Assembly (NCBI GenBank): GCA_014905825.1
Contig: JACGCN010000074.1
Span: forward strand, 62,001 to 126,000
Direction: 5' to 3'
Length of the DNA stretch: 64,000 nucleotides
Source of the DNA: Lyophyllum atratum
Taxonomy: Eukaryota; Basidiomycota; Agaricomycetes; Agaricales; Lyophyllaceae
This document shows positions 1 to 10,915 of this stretch, one piece after another. Each line of letters starts with the position of its first letter. Position 1 is the stretch's first letter. A program made the position numbers and the translations under genes. The notes under the pieces were generated by a model, which did no database searches, was not told the DNA's origin, and saw nothing but the letters and a program-made list of their open reading frames with translations.

Positions 1-1300
1 TGCAAAATAAAAGTTTAATTTTGAGAAATGCCCACTGTTGTGCGGTGTCGCAGGGGGTAATACAACTCCTCCCGCCCTAAGCCGCCTCCACCACCACTTT
101 CTCCGCGTTCTTTTTCCCTTCCCCTTCAACCTGTTCCGTCAGCCCATCCTCGTTTTCGCCACTTCAGTCAAGCGGATCTGAGCGAACGAGTGAGAGAAAG
201 GCGGAGATGTGATTGCGAGATGCCGAAAAAAAGAGCGGACAACAGAGAAGCGTTTAAGGAGATGTAACAGCCCAAGTCCCAAGATATCCGTCCGTTTCTC
301 AAGAAGTCCGTTCGTTCCACAATATCCGTCCGTCCCATCCTATCCTTCCGTTCCCATCTTATCCGTCGGTTCCCAACTCGGTCTGTTCATCCCCAAAGAC
401 ATTAGACCAGATCACTGACACATGTTTCCCCCCATCCCCTGGACGGCCACCAACTCATGGCCGGCAGAGACGTCGGATCACGATGTCCCGACCGCCAACT
501 GGATGGAAGCCGTGGTTGCATTGGTAACACACTTTCTCTTTGTGCTGACCGGTGCATTCGTGGGACATTTCCACCGCCGCCTGGGCGGCGGTTGCTTCAT
601 CGACCACCGCCCAGACGCAGGCCGCAGTGGTACCCACCGCCTGAGCACAGGCTGGGGCATCAATCGCGGCGTGGACAGAAGCAGCTGCATTAACTGAGGC
701 CCGAGTAGCAACCGCTCCATTGTGGATGGCATCCTTAATCGTCAACATGGTGGCGAGTTTGGCCTACAAGGGCAATATGTCGAGGTAAAACCGGTCTGTG
801 ACGGCCACCAATAGTTTGGTGGAGTTGGTTCGGGTGACAGCCACCGTCAATACTTTCATAAATGTAGCTCGGGTGTGCCGGACACCACCAATCGGGTGAT
901 GGAGGTGTCGGAGGGTGCTCGTTTTGCGAGCGGCCCTGAGATAGGAGTCGCCGACGTAGGGTCGCGGATAATAGCGAAGGCGATATTACCCGTTGATGTT
1001 TGCAGAATGTGGTGTTGGGTCAGTGGATAGGAGTATGTCCCTGGAGGAGATTCTGAAAGGACGTTGATAGTGGAATACCACTGTAGGAAGAAGGTGTTTT
1101 GATCGAAAGGATGATGGTGGTGGTGTAGGAAGTAGGGAAAGGCAAGGAGAGGATGCTGATGTTGAAGTAGGATGGAGGAGAGGGGAGAAACAGAGGATGC
1201 TGATGGTGGGGAGGGTAGAGGAGGGAGGCATAGAAAGGAGGGTATCGTGGGAAACTGACGAATAGAGGAGTATTACATCTGGATTATCGCCAGTCTTCTG
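1..1300 (-). repeat. Partial, diverged R1 repeat copy
   Basis: The first 100 bases (AATACAACTCCTCCCGCC, then CT-rich) resemble the 3' end of the R1 copies farther right. Positions 1,080-1,240 form the purine-rich strand typical of the R1 leader (GGATGCTGATGGTGG-like phrases). The coding orientation of the family is therefore minus. The middle (455-748) has an open minus-strand frame very rich in Ala, which may be the variable repeat region seen inside other R1 copies. The usual R1 5' signature (GGGTAAAACC) was not found, so the copy is truncated or decayed. The assignment rests on eye alignment only. Confidence 0.35.
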
Positions 1301-2385
1301 CAGCGGCAGAGAGTCCTCTGTATATACATCTGCTATTTGAATGGCCTCCAGGCTCGTCCTATCGGCGGGCTGCTCGTAGACGCCATCACGCTCAGGGCAC
1401 CAGACGCCTAAGATCCGGTCACCAGTCGTCCGGCAACAGATATGACTCGGACAAGCTCCGGCGCCACCTCCGACGCCACAACTCCACGCGCAATCGGACG
1501 TCTGCACCTGACAGAAACTCTAGCCGGGAAATGCCTACGCGATGACGTGAACTGAATTGCCGTTTACTCTTGTGGTTATTAGTGAGCATTTACTTATTAG
1601 CCTGTGGAAACTGAAGATCGGCGTAGCGCCTACGATTGGTCGTCATCACAGAAGTAACCGTGGTTGTGAGGTTTGCTTATCACTGCGGCAAGAAAACTGA
1701 ACTTAATTTGCGTCGGGGTGTAACTCCTTCGTGTGTCTGGTTACGCCTTTAAACTCTTTAATTATCCTGTTCTTCCCATACGAACCACAATCCAGCCGAT
1801 GGATGATGATGCGTCGCGAATCGAGAAGCATATTTCTGCTGATATTTCCACTGAGCAGGATATGATCAATCTCCAATCTAACTCCAGCATGTCTCAATAT
1901 TATGTATTCGACTATCTTCGCATGCAGTGTGTTGACGACACAAGCAACAGCCGCGTATCCTGTACTATACCATTGACGCAGTCCATCACGAGAAGTGTAA
2001 CTAAGATCGAAACCGCCGTATGAAGGATCACTTCTAATCGATCCGAGCAGCCACCACCGGCGGATTGACAACTCGATGTAAACTCAGCAGATATGGAGAA
2101 GGCCGCTAGATCACCGACCTACACAGATGACATCCCCACAGGACTTCCGAGGTATCAGCTGCTAGCCCTTAACACCCGCGCGACGGACGGTAGCGATAAA
2201 TCAGCGTGGATATCGAGTGGCGGGTCTGTTGAATTCACTGCTTACTCCTCACCGTTACCTCAGCACAACTAACTGTACACCGCAGCGTCTAGACGCATGA
2301 TCACGGAATGAACAGACAACGCAAGAAACGGAAATATTTCCTTGCAGCATGGCTGCGGACTACCGCGAGAGCGACAATACCGCAG
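1301..2385. other. No gene recognised
   Basis: Several short open frames exist on both strands, but none shows third-position C/G preference, a recognisable domain or splice signals. I saw no match to the repeat families elsewhere in the window. Confidence 0.5.
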
Positions 2386-2860
2386 TTCATGTTCACACTC
2401 CTTTCTCGATCGCAACTGTCCTCCCGAAAGTCTTATTCGGTCGTCATCCTCTGCCTAGTAGGGTGGGAGAGTCTAATCGAACATCCACTGGCCGGCCTTT
2501 GCTGGAGCCAACAACTGCTACCATATCGCACTTCATGACACGCTTTGCTCGCTCAAAAGTTTTCTCCTGGAAATGTTTCATTGGTCATCATCTTGCGCCT
2601 AGTTGGACGGCGGATTCTAATCGAACATCGACTGGTCATGCTACCATATCGCACTTCATGACACGCTTTGCTCGCTCAAAAGTTTTCTCCTGGAAATGTT
2701 TCATTGGTCATCATCTTGCGCCTGGTTGGACGGCGGATTCTAATCGAACATCGACTGGTCAACGGTTACTGGATCCCACGACAGCGACGGTAACGCACTT
2801 CAGCAAACATCTCGCTTGCTCACCGCCTATCCAGACGCAGCTCAATCGTTCATGATCCTA
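2386..2860 (+). repeat. Tandem repeat of a 123-bp unit, open in frame
   Basis: Two adjacent copies (2,518-2,640 and 2,641-2,763) are almost identical: I see one difference, CCTAGTTGG versus CCTGGTTGG. A diverged copy precedes them (about 2,386-2,517) and another degraded one follows (to about 2,860). Since 123 is 41 codons, the plus frame 2,349-2,855 stays open through all four, and each unit encodes phrases such as FMTRFARSKVFSW and TADSNRTSTG. Whether this is translated is unclear. Codon use is not the C-ending style of the convincing gene at 4.4 kb, and no domain is recognised. The near-identity of the central pair implies a recent duplication. Confidence 0.75.
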
Positions 2861-4190
2861 CCCGTCGTGAGACGGCATCACATAATCGAACACCCACTGG
2901 TACCCCTTATGGGGAACCCAGGGGAGCCGGAGGTAACCTCGCTTCTGCACGATATTTTGCAGCTAGAAGATCATCTGTGAAGAGAGGTGGAATGAGACGG
3001 GGAGGAAATCGCTTGCCTAATAACGCGTGACCAGTTGGCAGACGAGCGGTGAAGCTAGGCAATCGCAGGTTTCTCACGACACCGCCGATTGAGACAGGCA
3101 CATCCCGGATATCGGTGTGGCAGGTTTAGTCGTATCTCATGTTTGTGAGTGCTAGTTGAGGAACAGTAAACGAGGCTGCTCAGAGAGGATAATAGAGGTT
3201 GAGGAGAACGCTCAGGTTAAATAGCCGTGGTAACTCCCGCTGTTCACCGTACTCCACCGCACCCTACTTCACAGCAGCCCGCGATCAATTGCCACCGCGA
3301 GACGGATTAAGAAGTGGAATTCCATTTCCTACTAATGTGGAGTCCTTAGTACGCTGAAACTCGCCGGGATACTTTCTAAGGGGCGAGTATAAGCGGTGAA
3401 AACGTAGTCATCCGGCACGACTACGGAAGCTGGAACGGGAGGACCTATGTGATGATTCCGATAAGATGGGTACCGAGCAGGCAGGATAATATGGACGAAT
3501 GACTATCCGTGCTGGGGGTTTGACTACAAATGTGGAGGCGAAGCGACTGAACCACCCACACAGTCCAAGTTCAGATCAATGATATTCTTTCCAGCTAGCT
3601 GCTATGCGTTTGCGCCATGGTCCTGCTGGTCGTACTTCGCAGAAGGTGAGACCCGAGCGGATGATAAAAGCAGATTTTGGAATTCAGTTCGGATGGTTGG
3701 AAATGGATATGACGTATCCTGACTCCCGGGCATCAATATCGGAACAGGCACATCGCTGATACCATTCGGGTCGGCTGAGTGGAATTTAGCTTTGCTCGGA
3801 GTGTCCAGGTGGTCATAACAAGCAGGGGCCGATAGTAGGCCTACGGAGGACGCCACAGACGGAGGTAGTTCTCTGTCAGGCAAATCGAACATCCAGCTTA
3901 CAGGGTAGGCCAGTGTGCCTCCACAGTAGTTGCGGAGGATCGCAGATCCCCAATCATTGCGTAATCCTCTAACTCCCTGGCATGAGACGCATGAGGCTCG
4001 TTGTGGCAGACTTCACCCAATCGGGTCCGTCACAGTTCGCTTTCGGACGGGTGCTAGGCTGATTTATATTGCGAACCGACATCAGGTAGGGCCGAAACCT
4101 GTCAGACGGCCTGAAACGAGATCTGTGCTACGATGGGTTTCCGTTTTTTTGGTTTAGTGCGGCACCATTTTTTGTTTACAAGTCACACCG
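2861..4190. other. No gene recognised
   Basis: Mixed-composition sequence with short open frames on both strands and no clear splice sites, domains or relation to the R1-R4 repeats. The part next to 4,190 may hold the promoter of the following gene (TTTTTTTGG near 4,144), but no definite TATA box was picked out. Confidence 0.45.
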
Positions 4191-4425
4191 GTCCCACAGA
4201 TCTTCTCAACCACCCTCTCATTCCCACAACCCCCCTCTTCCTGTTATTCACAGGCCCAAACCACCCTCCATCACAACCACTGCTGCAACAACCACAACGT
4301 GCGACGCATTCTACCGCAGTATCGTGTCACCAATCGTTCTCCGTGAACCCATACCTCGGTACTTCGTCCCCCTAATCTCGTAAGAACAACACTGCATTCA
4401 CAACGACGACCAACAAACACCGACG
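4191..4425 (+). promoter_or_regulatory. Pyrimidine/CA-rich 5' leader of the membrane-protein gene
   Basis: About 230 bases directly before the chosen ATG are strongly C/T/A-rich on the plus strand (runs such as CCCACAACCCCCCTCTTCC and CAACGACGACCAACAAACAC) and poor in G. This is the composition usual for the 5' untranslated leaders of well-expressed fungal genes. No ATG in good context lies between 4,380 and the chosen start. The transcription start was not located. Confidence 0.35.
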
Positions 4426-5569
4426 ATGACCCATTCCCTCACTGCAATCCTTCTGGATGCGGTCTGCAAGAACATCTGCGTGATGATTCTCCTCAAAGTC
4501 GGATCCGGCCTCTGTAAGTCCTTCTCATTCGTTCACACCGCATTTCCCGCTCCCCAGCACCCCGTATCTTACTTCGCCGTGCTAACATATCATTATTAGC
4601 GTGGTTCTCCATGGTCGCCGCCTCCCTTGGCGCACTCACGTTCCTTCTGGCGAACCTCGGCGTCCGGGTGCTTTTGCACGATTTCAAGTCGGAAGCTCGA
4701 ACTAAGATGCTGTTAAATGGTGCTGTGGTTTTCCACGAGGCCTGCATGACCATCTGGGTGATGATTTTCCTTCGAGTCCTATCAGGCCCCTGTAAGTCCT
4801 TCTTACCACAAAATCCCCATCCACCACTCCGCACCACGCCGTTCCTTCCTTCGCACTACTGACATATCAATGATAGGGTGGTTGTCCATCGCCTTGTCTC
4901 ATGTCGCGCTCACCTACCTCGTATTCACCCTTGAGGATGAGGTCCTCGACCGTCTTTGCAACTGGGAAATGCCATTTACAATCCAGCTCTACGCGAACAT
5001 TCTTCTCGAGCAGGTCTGCAAGACCATGTCGGCAATCATCATCCTTCAAGTTGGATCTGGCCCCTGTAAGTCCTCCTAATCGCCCATTTTTCATATATCC
5101 TCCTCACTAGCACGCAATGTACACTGTACTAACATATCAACGCTAGGGTGGTGGTCCATGATCGTAGTCTCCCTCCTCGTGCTCACCAACCGTCTCGTCA
5201 CCCTGGTGAATGATGGCGTCTTCCGTCACTTGAACCTCCAACATCACATTCGTCTCAACGAGGCCACCAGTTTTCGCGAAGACGGCAACGGAGGTCTCCA
5301 GGGTAGGGGTACTCCCGGTTGGCGAGGTAAACGCGTAGCTGCGTATGTTAGAGGCGAAGGTATGGAAGGCGATCTGCGCGGCGTCAAGAACTGGCGTGCA
5401 GCGTTCCTCAAGGATCGGGCCCAAGCTTTACTTGACGAGGATACTGGCCGTCCTGATGGTGCCGACGTTCGTCTACATGGTTTTGTCTTTGATCGGGCCA
5501 GCGTTAACCGCTGGCGCGAAGGAAGGAGACAGAAACGTATCACAGAATAGGGTGCCTGAAAAACGGTGA
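4426..5569 (+). CDS. Multi-pass membrane protein with duplicated phase-1 exons (5 exons, 280 aa, unknown family)
   Basis: Model: exons 4426-4513, 4600-4791, 4877-5065, 5147-5302 and 5352-5569. Introns 1-3 begin GTAAGTCC and end in CTAACATATCA- or CTGACATATCA-type branch sites plus TAG. The fourth (49 bp, GTAGGG...TTAG) restores a hydrophobic C terminus. All four introns are phase 1, so exons 2-4 (64, 63 and 52 codons) can be copied or lost without a frameshift. The exons are recognisably related. Exons 1-3 end in VCKNICVMILLKVGSG-, ACMTIWVMIFLRVLSG- and VCKTMSAIIILQVGSG-like segments, and exons 2-4 begin WFSM, WWLSI and WWWSM. Several hydrophobic helices per protein, plus one near residues 240-265, point to a membrane location. 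Third positions are mostly C or G. No known family is recognised. If intron 4 is retained, a different hydrophilic tail ends at 5,550. Confidence 0.75.
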
Positions 5570-6462
5570 TGGAGACTAGAAAAGAGATCTGTTTGATGAT
5601 CTGACAGCTAGCATGAAATGAAATCAGGTTTAGAAGTAGTGACCGTGCCATATGTGAAACACAGTTTCGTCGCCAACGTTATTAGTTGTAGCGAGTTTTA
5701 GACCTCGAGCGTACATCAATCATCTTCCCCAGTATATGCGACGGCATTCGCAGTCCGCGCTGGTGCGTAGCACGGAACAAGAACACAGTCAAATCACACA
5801 TTTCCAAAGATTGTCTTCTTCCTTTAAGAGCATCTGTAGTACCTATCATCGCTGCGAGCCTGCTGCATTTTGAAAATCCGATCGATGGCCGTTGTGGCGT
5901 GGGAAGACAGACACTCCTTTCAAAACCATTCGTCTGGGCCCCAACTAACGATGTAAAGAGGGTAGCTTCTAGTAACAGCTAGAGGAATCGTATGAGCCAC
6001 ATCCGACGTGTCGTTACGACCCACGGGTGAAGATCTCCGTGGATAGGAGAACGATGATGCTCTCCCGGACGAGGACCCAAAACACGGTAATCTAGACAAT
6101 TGGCGACAGAGATGTCTGCAAGCAATGACACGTACGTAATGTGAAACACTGAGAATGAACGCAATCATGATAATGTGCTTTCATCACAGTAAACATCAAG
6201 AACACCCCCATGATCGTCATCAAACTGTTGTGATCATCTCCAACGCAGCAACAACGAAACCAAGCTGGATCCACCAAGTAACGTGCAGCTTTGTACCCAG
6301 CAATATTCAGGAAACAGAATGGCCCACGGTGTTTCACCCATAGGCAACGCGATGAAGCGGCCGCTTGTGATTTTAATTGTATAGCTGCGTGTCCGTGGTC
6401 AGTGCATCCTCTATCGTCTGGGCGGAATCGTGCCCTGAAGGTACCTGGTAGGATCGTAGGGG
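5570..6462. other. No gene recognised
   Basis: This holds the presumed 3' untranslated region of the membrane-protein gene and the 3' flank of the convergent cysteine-rich gene. Short open frames occur but none looks coding, and no repeat match was seen. Confidence 0.45.
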
Positions 6463-6798
6463 CTAGGCGATACTGAACGTGATGAAATCAGATTCGGACT
6501 CGGCTTCGAAGTCCCAGAAGCACCCGCAGAGACATCCGCAGAAACACTCGAAGGGGCAGTCGACGCCGGAGACGAAGCAGCAAACGAAGTAACACACCAG
6601 GCAGCCGTCAACGGACCAGACGAAGCAGCAGACAAAGTAACAGTTGAAGCAGCAGCCACAGCAGCACTCGACGCAGCAGCCACAGAGGTAGTCGCAGGAA
6701 GGGGCGTAGGTCGCTGCATGCGGCGGATAGTGAGCGGCGAAAAGCTCATCCCATTGTCGGATGGTGGTAAAGACGTAGGCCGCGGTCTCGGGCAGCAT
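6463..6798 (-). CDS. Small, extremely cysteine-rich protein (111 aa)
   Basis: From the ATG at 6,798 the frame reads MLPETAAYVFTTI, a short polar N terminus with a YPPHAATYAP segment, then a dense cysteine block (CGCCVECCCGCC, CYFVCCFV and its near repeat CYFVCCFV, CFCGCLCGCF), and an acidic/aromatic tail (DFEAESESDF). Codons end mainly in C or G (TGC, GTC, TTC, ATC, GAC), matching the spliced gene at 4.4 kb. That favours this frame over the Ala/Ser-rich frame overlapping it on the same strand and an Ala-rich plus-strand frame with no ATG. Alternating Cys with Phe, Val and Tyr resembles cysteine-rich membrane-associated modules or a metal-binding protein; I cannot tell which. The open frame extends upstream to 6,957, but that part has a less coding-like composition and may hide an intron. 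Confidence 0.55.
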   Translation of the reverse strand: MLPETAAYVFTTIRQWDELFAAHYPPHAATYAPSCDYLCGCCVECCCGCCFNCYFVCCFVWSVDGCLVCYFVCCFVSGVDCPFECFCGCLCGCFWDFEAESESDFITFSIA

Positions 6799-7399
6799 GG
6801 TCCTTCGCTGAGCGGGTAGTTGTTCTTCCTGAGACGGACGATGGCGGATGCGTATCGTTATGTAGATTACGAAACCCCCGAGCGTCGTATATGTAGTAGT
6901 GACTCGGTCGTATATTCGTGTGGTGGTTGTAGGAGTTACGTATCGCTGGTGGTCCAAAGTTATATTGGGTGTAACGATCGTGCACGAGAATATTGTTTGT
7001 GGATAATTCGCGAATATAAACCACTAATCATTCCTAAATGTGCCCATTTCGCCTAATTTACTTCGATCGAGACTAAGAGGCTTACCGAGATGACGATGGC
7101 ATTGCGAGCTTAGGGACAAACACATGGGGCCATGACTGCTGAGATGCTTTGCGATTTTAGAATATCACTCGCATTGTGACATCCTCGCTGCATTGCCACA
7201 CCTGTTAAATAGGACAATTGTGATCAGGAAACAGACATTTATAGCTGGAGCTTCGATAGCTTGAGCCAATCAATCCTCAGCAGAATCAAATTTCGGGTTC
7301 AAAATGGTTACTCTTTTTGAACCATAACATTTTCCCCAACGTAGAGTATGTAACGTACCCGAGCACCATGCGCCCAGAATCTTCTGATAGCAGTCGCTG
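6799..7399. other. 5' flank of the cysteine-rich gene; no other gene
   Basis: This should contain the promoter of the minus-strand cysteine-rich gene. No TATA box or operator stood out. AT-rich stretches lie near 6,990-7,040. Confidence 0.4.
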
Positions 7400-10300
7400 G
7401 GTTTGAAACGGGCCGTATTCGGTTACAAAAACGTGCCTGCACTTGACGGTGGCAACCACAAACACGTTCTCGCAGAATGTCGCTCGGAGAACCTGTTACA
7501 AGAAATCTTCGAATTGTGGGAGCCAAACATGCACGATTAAGGGCTTGTTGGAGCTATGGCATTGAATCTTCTGCGACCTCATCGCTGCGGGTCACGCTTG
7601 CAGGCAATGTCTCTGCTTTCTGTTGATTTCTGGTTCGTCTATTCCTGGTAGGTATCCGTAGAGCTAGCTGGTCCAGTATGTCTGGCATCATGACTGAAGA
7701 CTAGGAATGATATGCACCATAAATTCCAGCACGGGAATGATCCCCGAGTATGTAGACAGGTAGAGGCCTCTATTCTTCTCAAAGTTTTGAGAAGGACATC
7801 ATTCGAAAGTTCACTGTGAAGACACACCCACTGTTCTGTGCATCGACCGTTATGTCTATAGACGATTATGCACATCGACCCTTATGTACATCGACCCTTA
7901 TGTACATCGACCGTTCAGTGCATGTGCAAATCCGTATCTATTGCCTACTAGCACTCTTTCTACATACCGCCCCCACCTCTAATCTCCCCTCCCTATTGCC
8001 ACGTAAATGACAGCTTGTATCAGATACCAATCCTCCTCACCATCATCCCTCCAATGATCATTTTTGCATCCTGCCATACTCATTCGGACTTCCACCTCGC
8101 TCGTACTGCACAGCAGAATGTTGAAAATGCAGCGCACTCCACTCGCTCACGAAACACATACAATCTCTACTGCTGTTCCCCACCGGCGCTCCTACTTTCC
8201 TACAGTTCCACACCATCTTTTCGACGTCGTTCCCAAGCCCGGAAAAACCATCGTTCACCAAATGGCTGGAAAACACGTCTACGGTCTCTCCCTCTTTCCT
8301 CGCATCGCACTGCAGACAATCGAAACGCCATCCCACTCACTCACGAGTCATATCTAATAACCAATGCCGTTTCTTACCGGCGCTCCTTCAGCTCCAGCCT
8401 CCAAACCATCTTATCCCCTTCGCCATCAAGCCCCGCAAAGCCGCCGTTTCCCAAACGGCCGGAAACTATGTCTACGGTCTCTCCGCCACACCTCCCATCC
8501 CACTTCTACTGCGGATGATGATCCTACATAGTTCACACCAGCGGCCAGCCAGGATTATCAGCAATCTCCCCATGACGTCAGACGGACCACCTCAGCAGGC
8601 AACAAGCAACGAGCGAAGGATCGGTTCGTGAAAAATCGCGGTCCGCATCGGCCATGAGGCTGCCGGACTTAGTAACTGACCCGTAAGCGGCTACGCTCCT
8701 GGAGAGTGCGGCTTTATCTCGACGAACGGAAGAGGTCTTGACGGAAGGGGGGAAGACTCCCGGAAGAGTGCCCGAGATACTGGTCTTCGGTGCAAACGAG
8801 TCGGTACGTACTTACCATCCGTACTGGCGTCTGCGGGAGTGGGGATATCGGTTGCGGTCGCGGTTGGTAAAGCCCGTTACAACTTCCAACCTGACGATCC
8901 TCATGGGTACTTTGGTAGACGCAGTGTGCTAATTCTCGGTTATCATAGGCTATCGCAGCTGAGAGATTGGATACCGAAGTCACTACGGCACTCTACGGCT
9001 GGGGCTGAAGTATAAAAGCAGCCCGAGTAGTATGCACATACACAAAGGCCTCATTCTTCTCGAATTCGTATGAATCACAATCCGAAAGTAAACACACCCC
9101 TGCGGACCACCTTTCTGGGCATCCGCGTTTCCGTCTCTATCTCCCACATGCAGTCTTTCTCCATACCGGCATCGCTTCTAGTGTCTCCATCCTATTGCCG
9201 CGTTCCGTTCAACGTTGCTCTCATCCCGATTGCCGCGTCGACATGGCAACAGTGGAGCTGTCGCAGACAGGACAGCTCACCTCTGGTTCACCATTCGCAC
9301 CGCCATCCCTCAAATCTTGCCTTTACCTACCACCTCACACGTACCGAACCGCAGACCGTCAATAAGCCAGCCAAATCGTTCACGAGTCATGTCAAATTAC
9401 CACTGAATTGTCGTTCTTTTCCAGCGCTGTTACACCTGCTGAGTCCAAACTGTCTCATCGGCCTCATCCCCAAGCCCAATAAAGCCACAGTTTCCGAAAT
9501 GGCTGGAAGATTTGTTTACGGACTCTCCTCTACCCATCCCAGGTTACCGTACACCTCAGCTGAAGCCCCCGATGCAGTGATGACTTCGTGCTAGCCAGGA
9601 TCATCGCTAATTTCTCCATGAGGTTAGACTGTGCACTCCAACAGGTAGCGGGCAGTGAGCGGCGGACCGGTTCATACCCACATTGTCACCCCCGACGCAC
9701 GGTTGCTCCTCCGGAAACTTCACAAGCCCCATCACCCGCGAGGTTGGAGGATTAGAGTACCCCGCCGGTAGCCGGAGGCGGTGGTCCTACGAAGTCAGTT
9801 GTACGCTAAAGAATGGGATGGGACTGGATGAGACAGAACGGGGAAGGAGTGGACGCTGGCGAGATAATTGGCGAAAAAGAGCCCCGGTATGTACCAAAAA
9901 ACCGTACTGGGGCAGTGGGGCTATCAGATGGGATTTTGAAGTCCGTTCGAAGTTCCAACCCATGGTCTCCATCGGGTAATACTTAGGTTAAGTTCGTGCG
10001 CTGATGACTGCTGACGACAGGCTATAGCTTACGCAGGAAGATCGAATCAATGGATACGGACTTCCGAGAGTGGCTGTTATTGCTACCATGATGCTTACAC
10101 GTGTTGTCTATCTACACAAACTCCAGAAGCCAAGATCTCGGACAGCCCCAAGTTACAGGTCGCGAGGGAACCAGGGAAATGCACCTCAGAGTCGCACTTC
10201 CAAGTAACTATGGTGGGCGATCGAGTTGGTGTAGATATCTAGCAGTACTGCAATTAAGCTGACATCTGTGTAAGAGCAGTTGAGCGCCCCACCATCTACA

Positions 10301-10915
10301 GTCTACACACCGGCGCGATAATATTCACAACTTAGAAGATGGCACTTGCCACTTACCAAACAGCAGCGTGGAGATCCGTCATCTCGGAGGTGTCTATTGA
10401 GGTTTAGTTCCGGAGAATCAGAGAATTGGGAACAACTTTCCAGGTTGTCAATAGCATTGTGCACTCAAACGGAGACTCGACGTCGACGAAAGAGACGAAC
10501 ATGGTGACGGCAGCACTTGGCTAAAGACACCAGCTGGTATGTGTGCTTGGTGGCGGCTCCCCACCACGGTCTGGATACTGACATCCGGCAGTGCCCTTCG
10601 ATGCCTACCATTGGCCACGTGTCTATCTACATGACGTTTCAGACTCCCGAAGGCGTGATCTCCAGCAGCCGCAGGATGATTCAGGAGAGAGCATGCCCGG
10701 ACTGCGAAGACGGTTGTTACAGCCCCAAAGGTAATAGGTCTCCGTGGCCCAGAGAGACTGTACGCTAGAGTCTCATCTCCATGTTATTGTGGTGAGTGGT
10801 ATGGTTGGTGCAGATAACCCTCTCCTCGCCTACTGCAGACACGTTGACCACTGACCTCTGTGTAGACGACCTGGATTTCATCCCCCTCTACAGCCTACCT
10901 ACCTCGGCGATGTGA
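7400..10915 (+). repeat. R2 repeat array, first block
   Basis: Diverged R2 units follow each other in the same orientation. A 5' segment (GTATTCGGTTACAAAAACG at about 7,415) recurs at 22,390 and 29,285. A middle segment with TTCGAAAGT followed by ACACACCC recurs at 7,810, 9,075 and 29,670. A landmark of the form AGCCAGGATCATCGCTAAT + TGACGTC-like sequence occurs at 8,550, 9,593, 13,963, 30,107 and 31,197. A 3' module ending near TGTGTAGACGACCTGG recurs at about 10,266 and 10,860. Reading frames are broken in every unit. The units probably derive from a spliced gene, since GTGAGTG donor-like and CTCTGTGTAG acceptor-like sites flank the 3' module. Confidence 0.55.
8138..8500 (+). repeat. ~190-bp tandem duplication inside R2
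   Basis: Two adjacent diverged copies run from CCACTCGCTCACGAAACAC (8,138) and CCACTCACTCACGAGTC (8,333), each through ACCGGCGCTCCTAC/ACCGGCGCTCCTTC to TCTACGGTCTCTCC. In the first copy one frame reads VPKPGKTIVHQMAGKHVYGLS-like peptide. The related segment at 9,463-9,528 reads IPKPNKATVSEMAGRFVYGLS-like peptide, so the amino acids are kept although the DNA has drifted. The second copy here is frameshifted. Confidence 0.55.

Noticed and set aside
455..748. Ala-rich minus-strand frame near the left end.
   Set aside because: Low complexity, no homology recognised, and more likely the variable zone of a decayed R1 copy; described only within that repeat.
6411..6749. Ala/Ser-rich minus frame overlapping the cysteine-rich gene.
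   Set aside because: It is the +1 shadow of the TGC-rich codons. Third-position bias favours the cysteine frame, and the plus-strand GCA-rich frame has no ATG.
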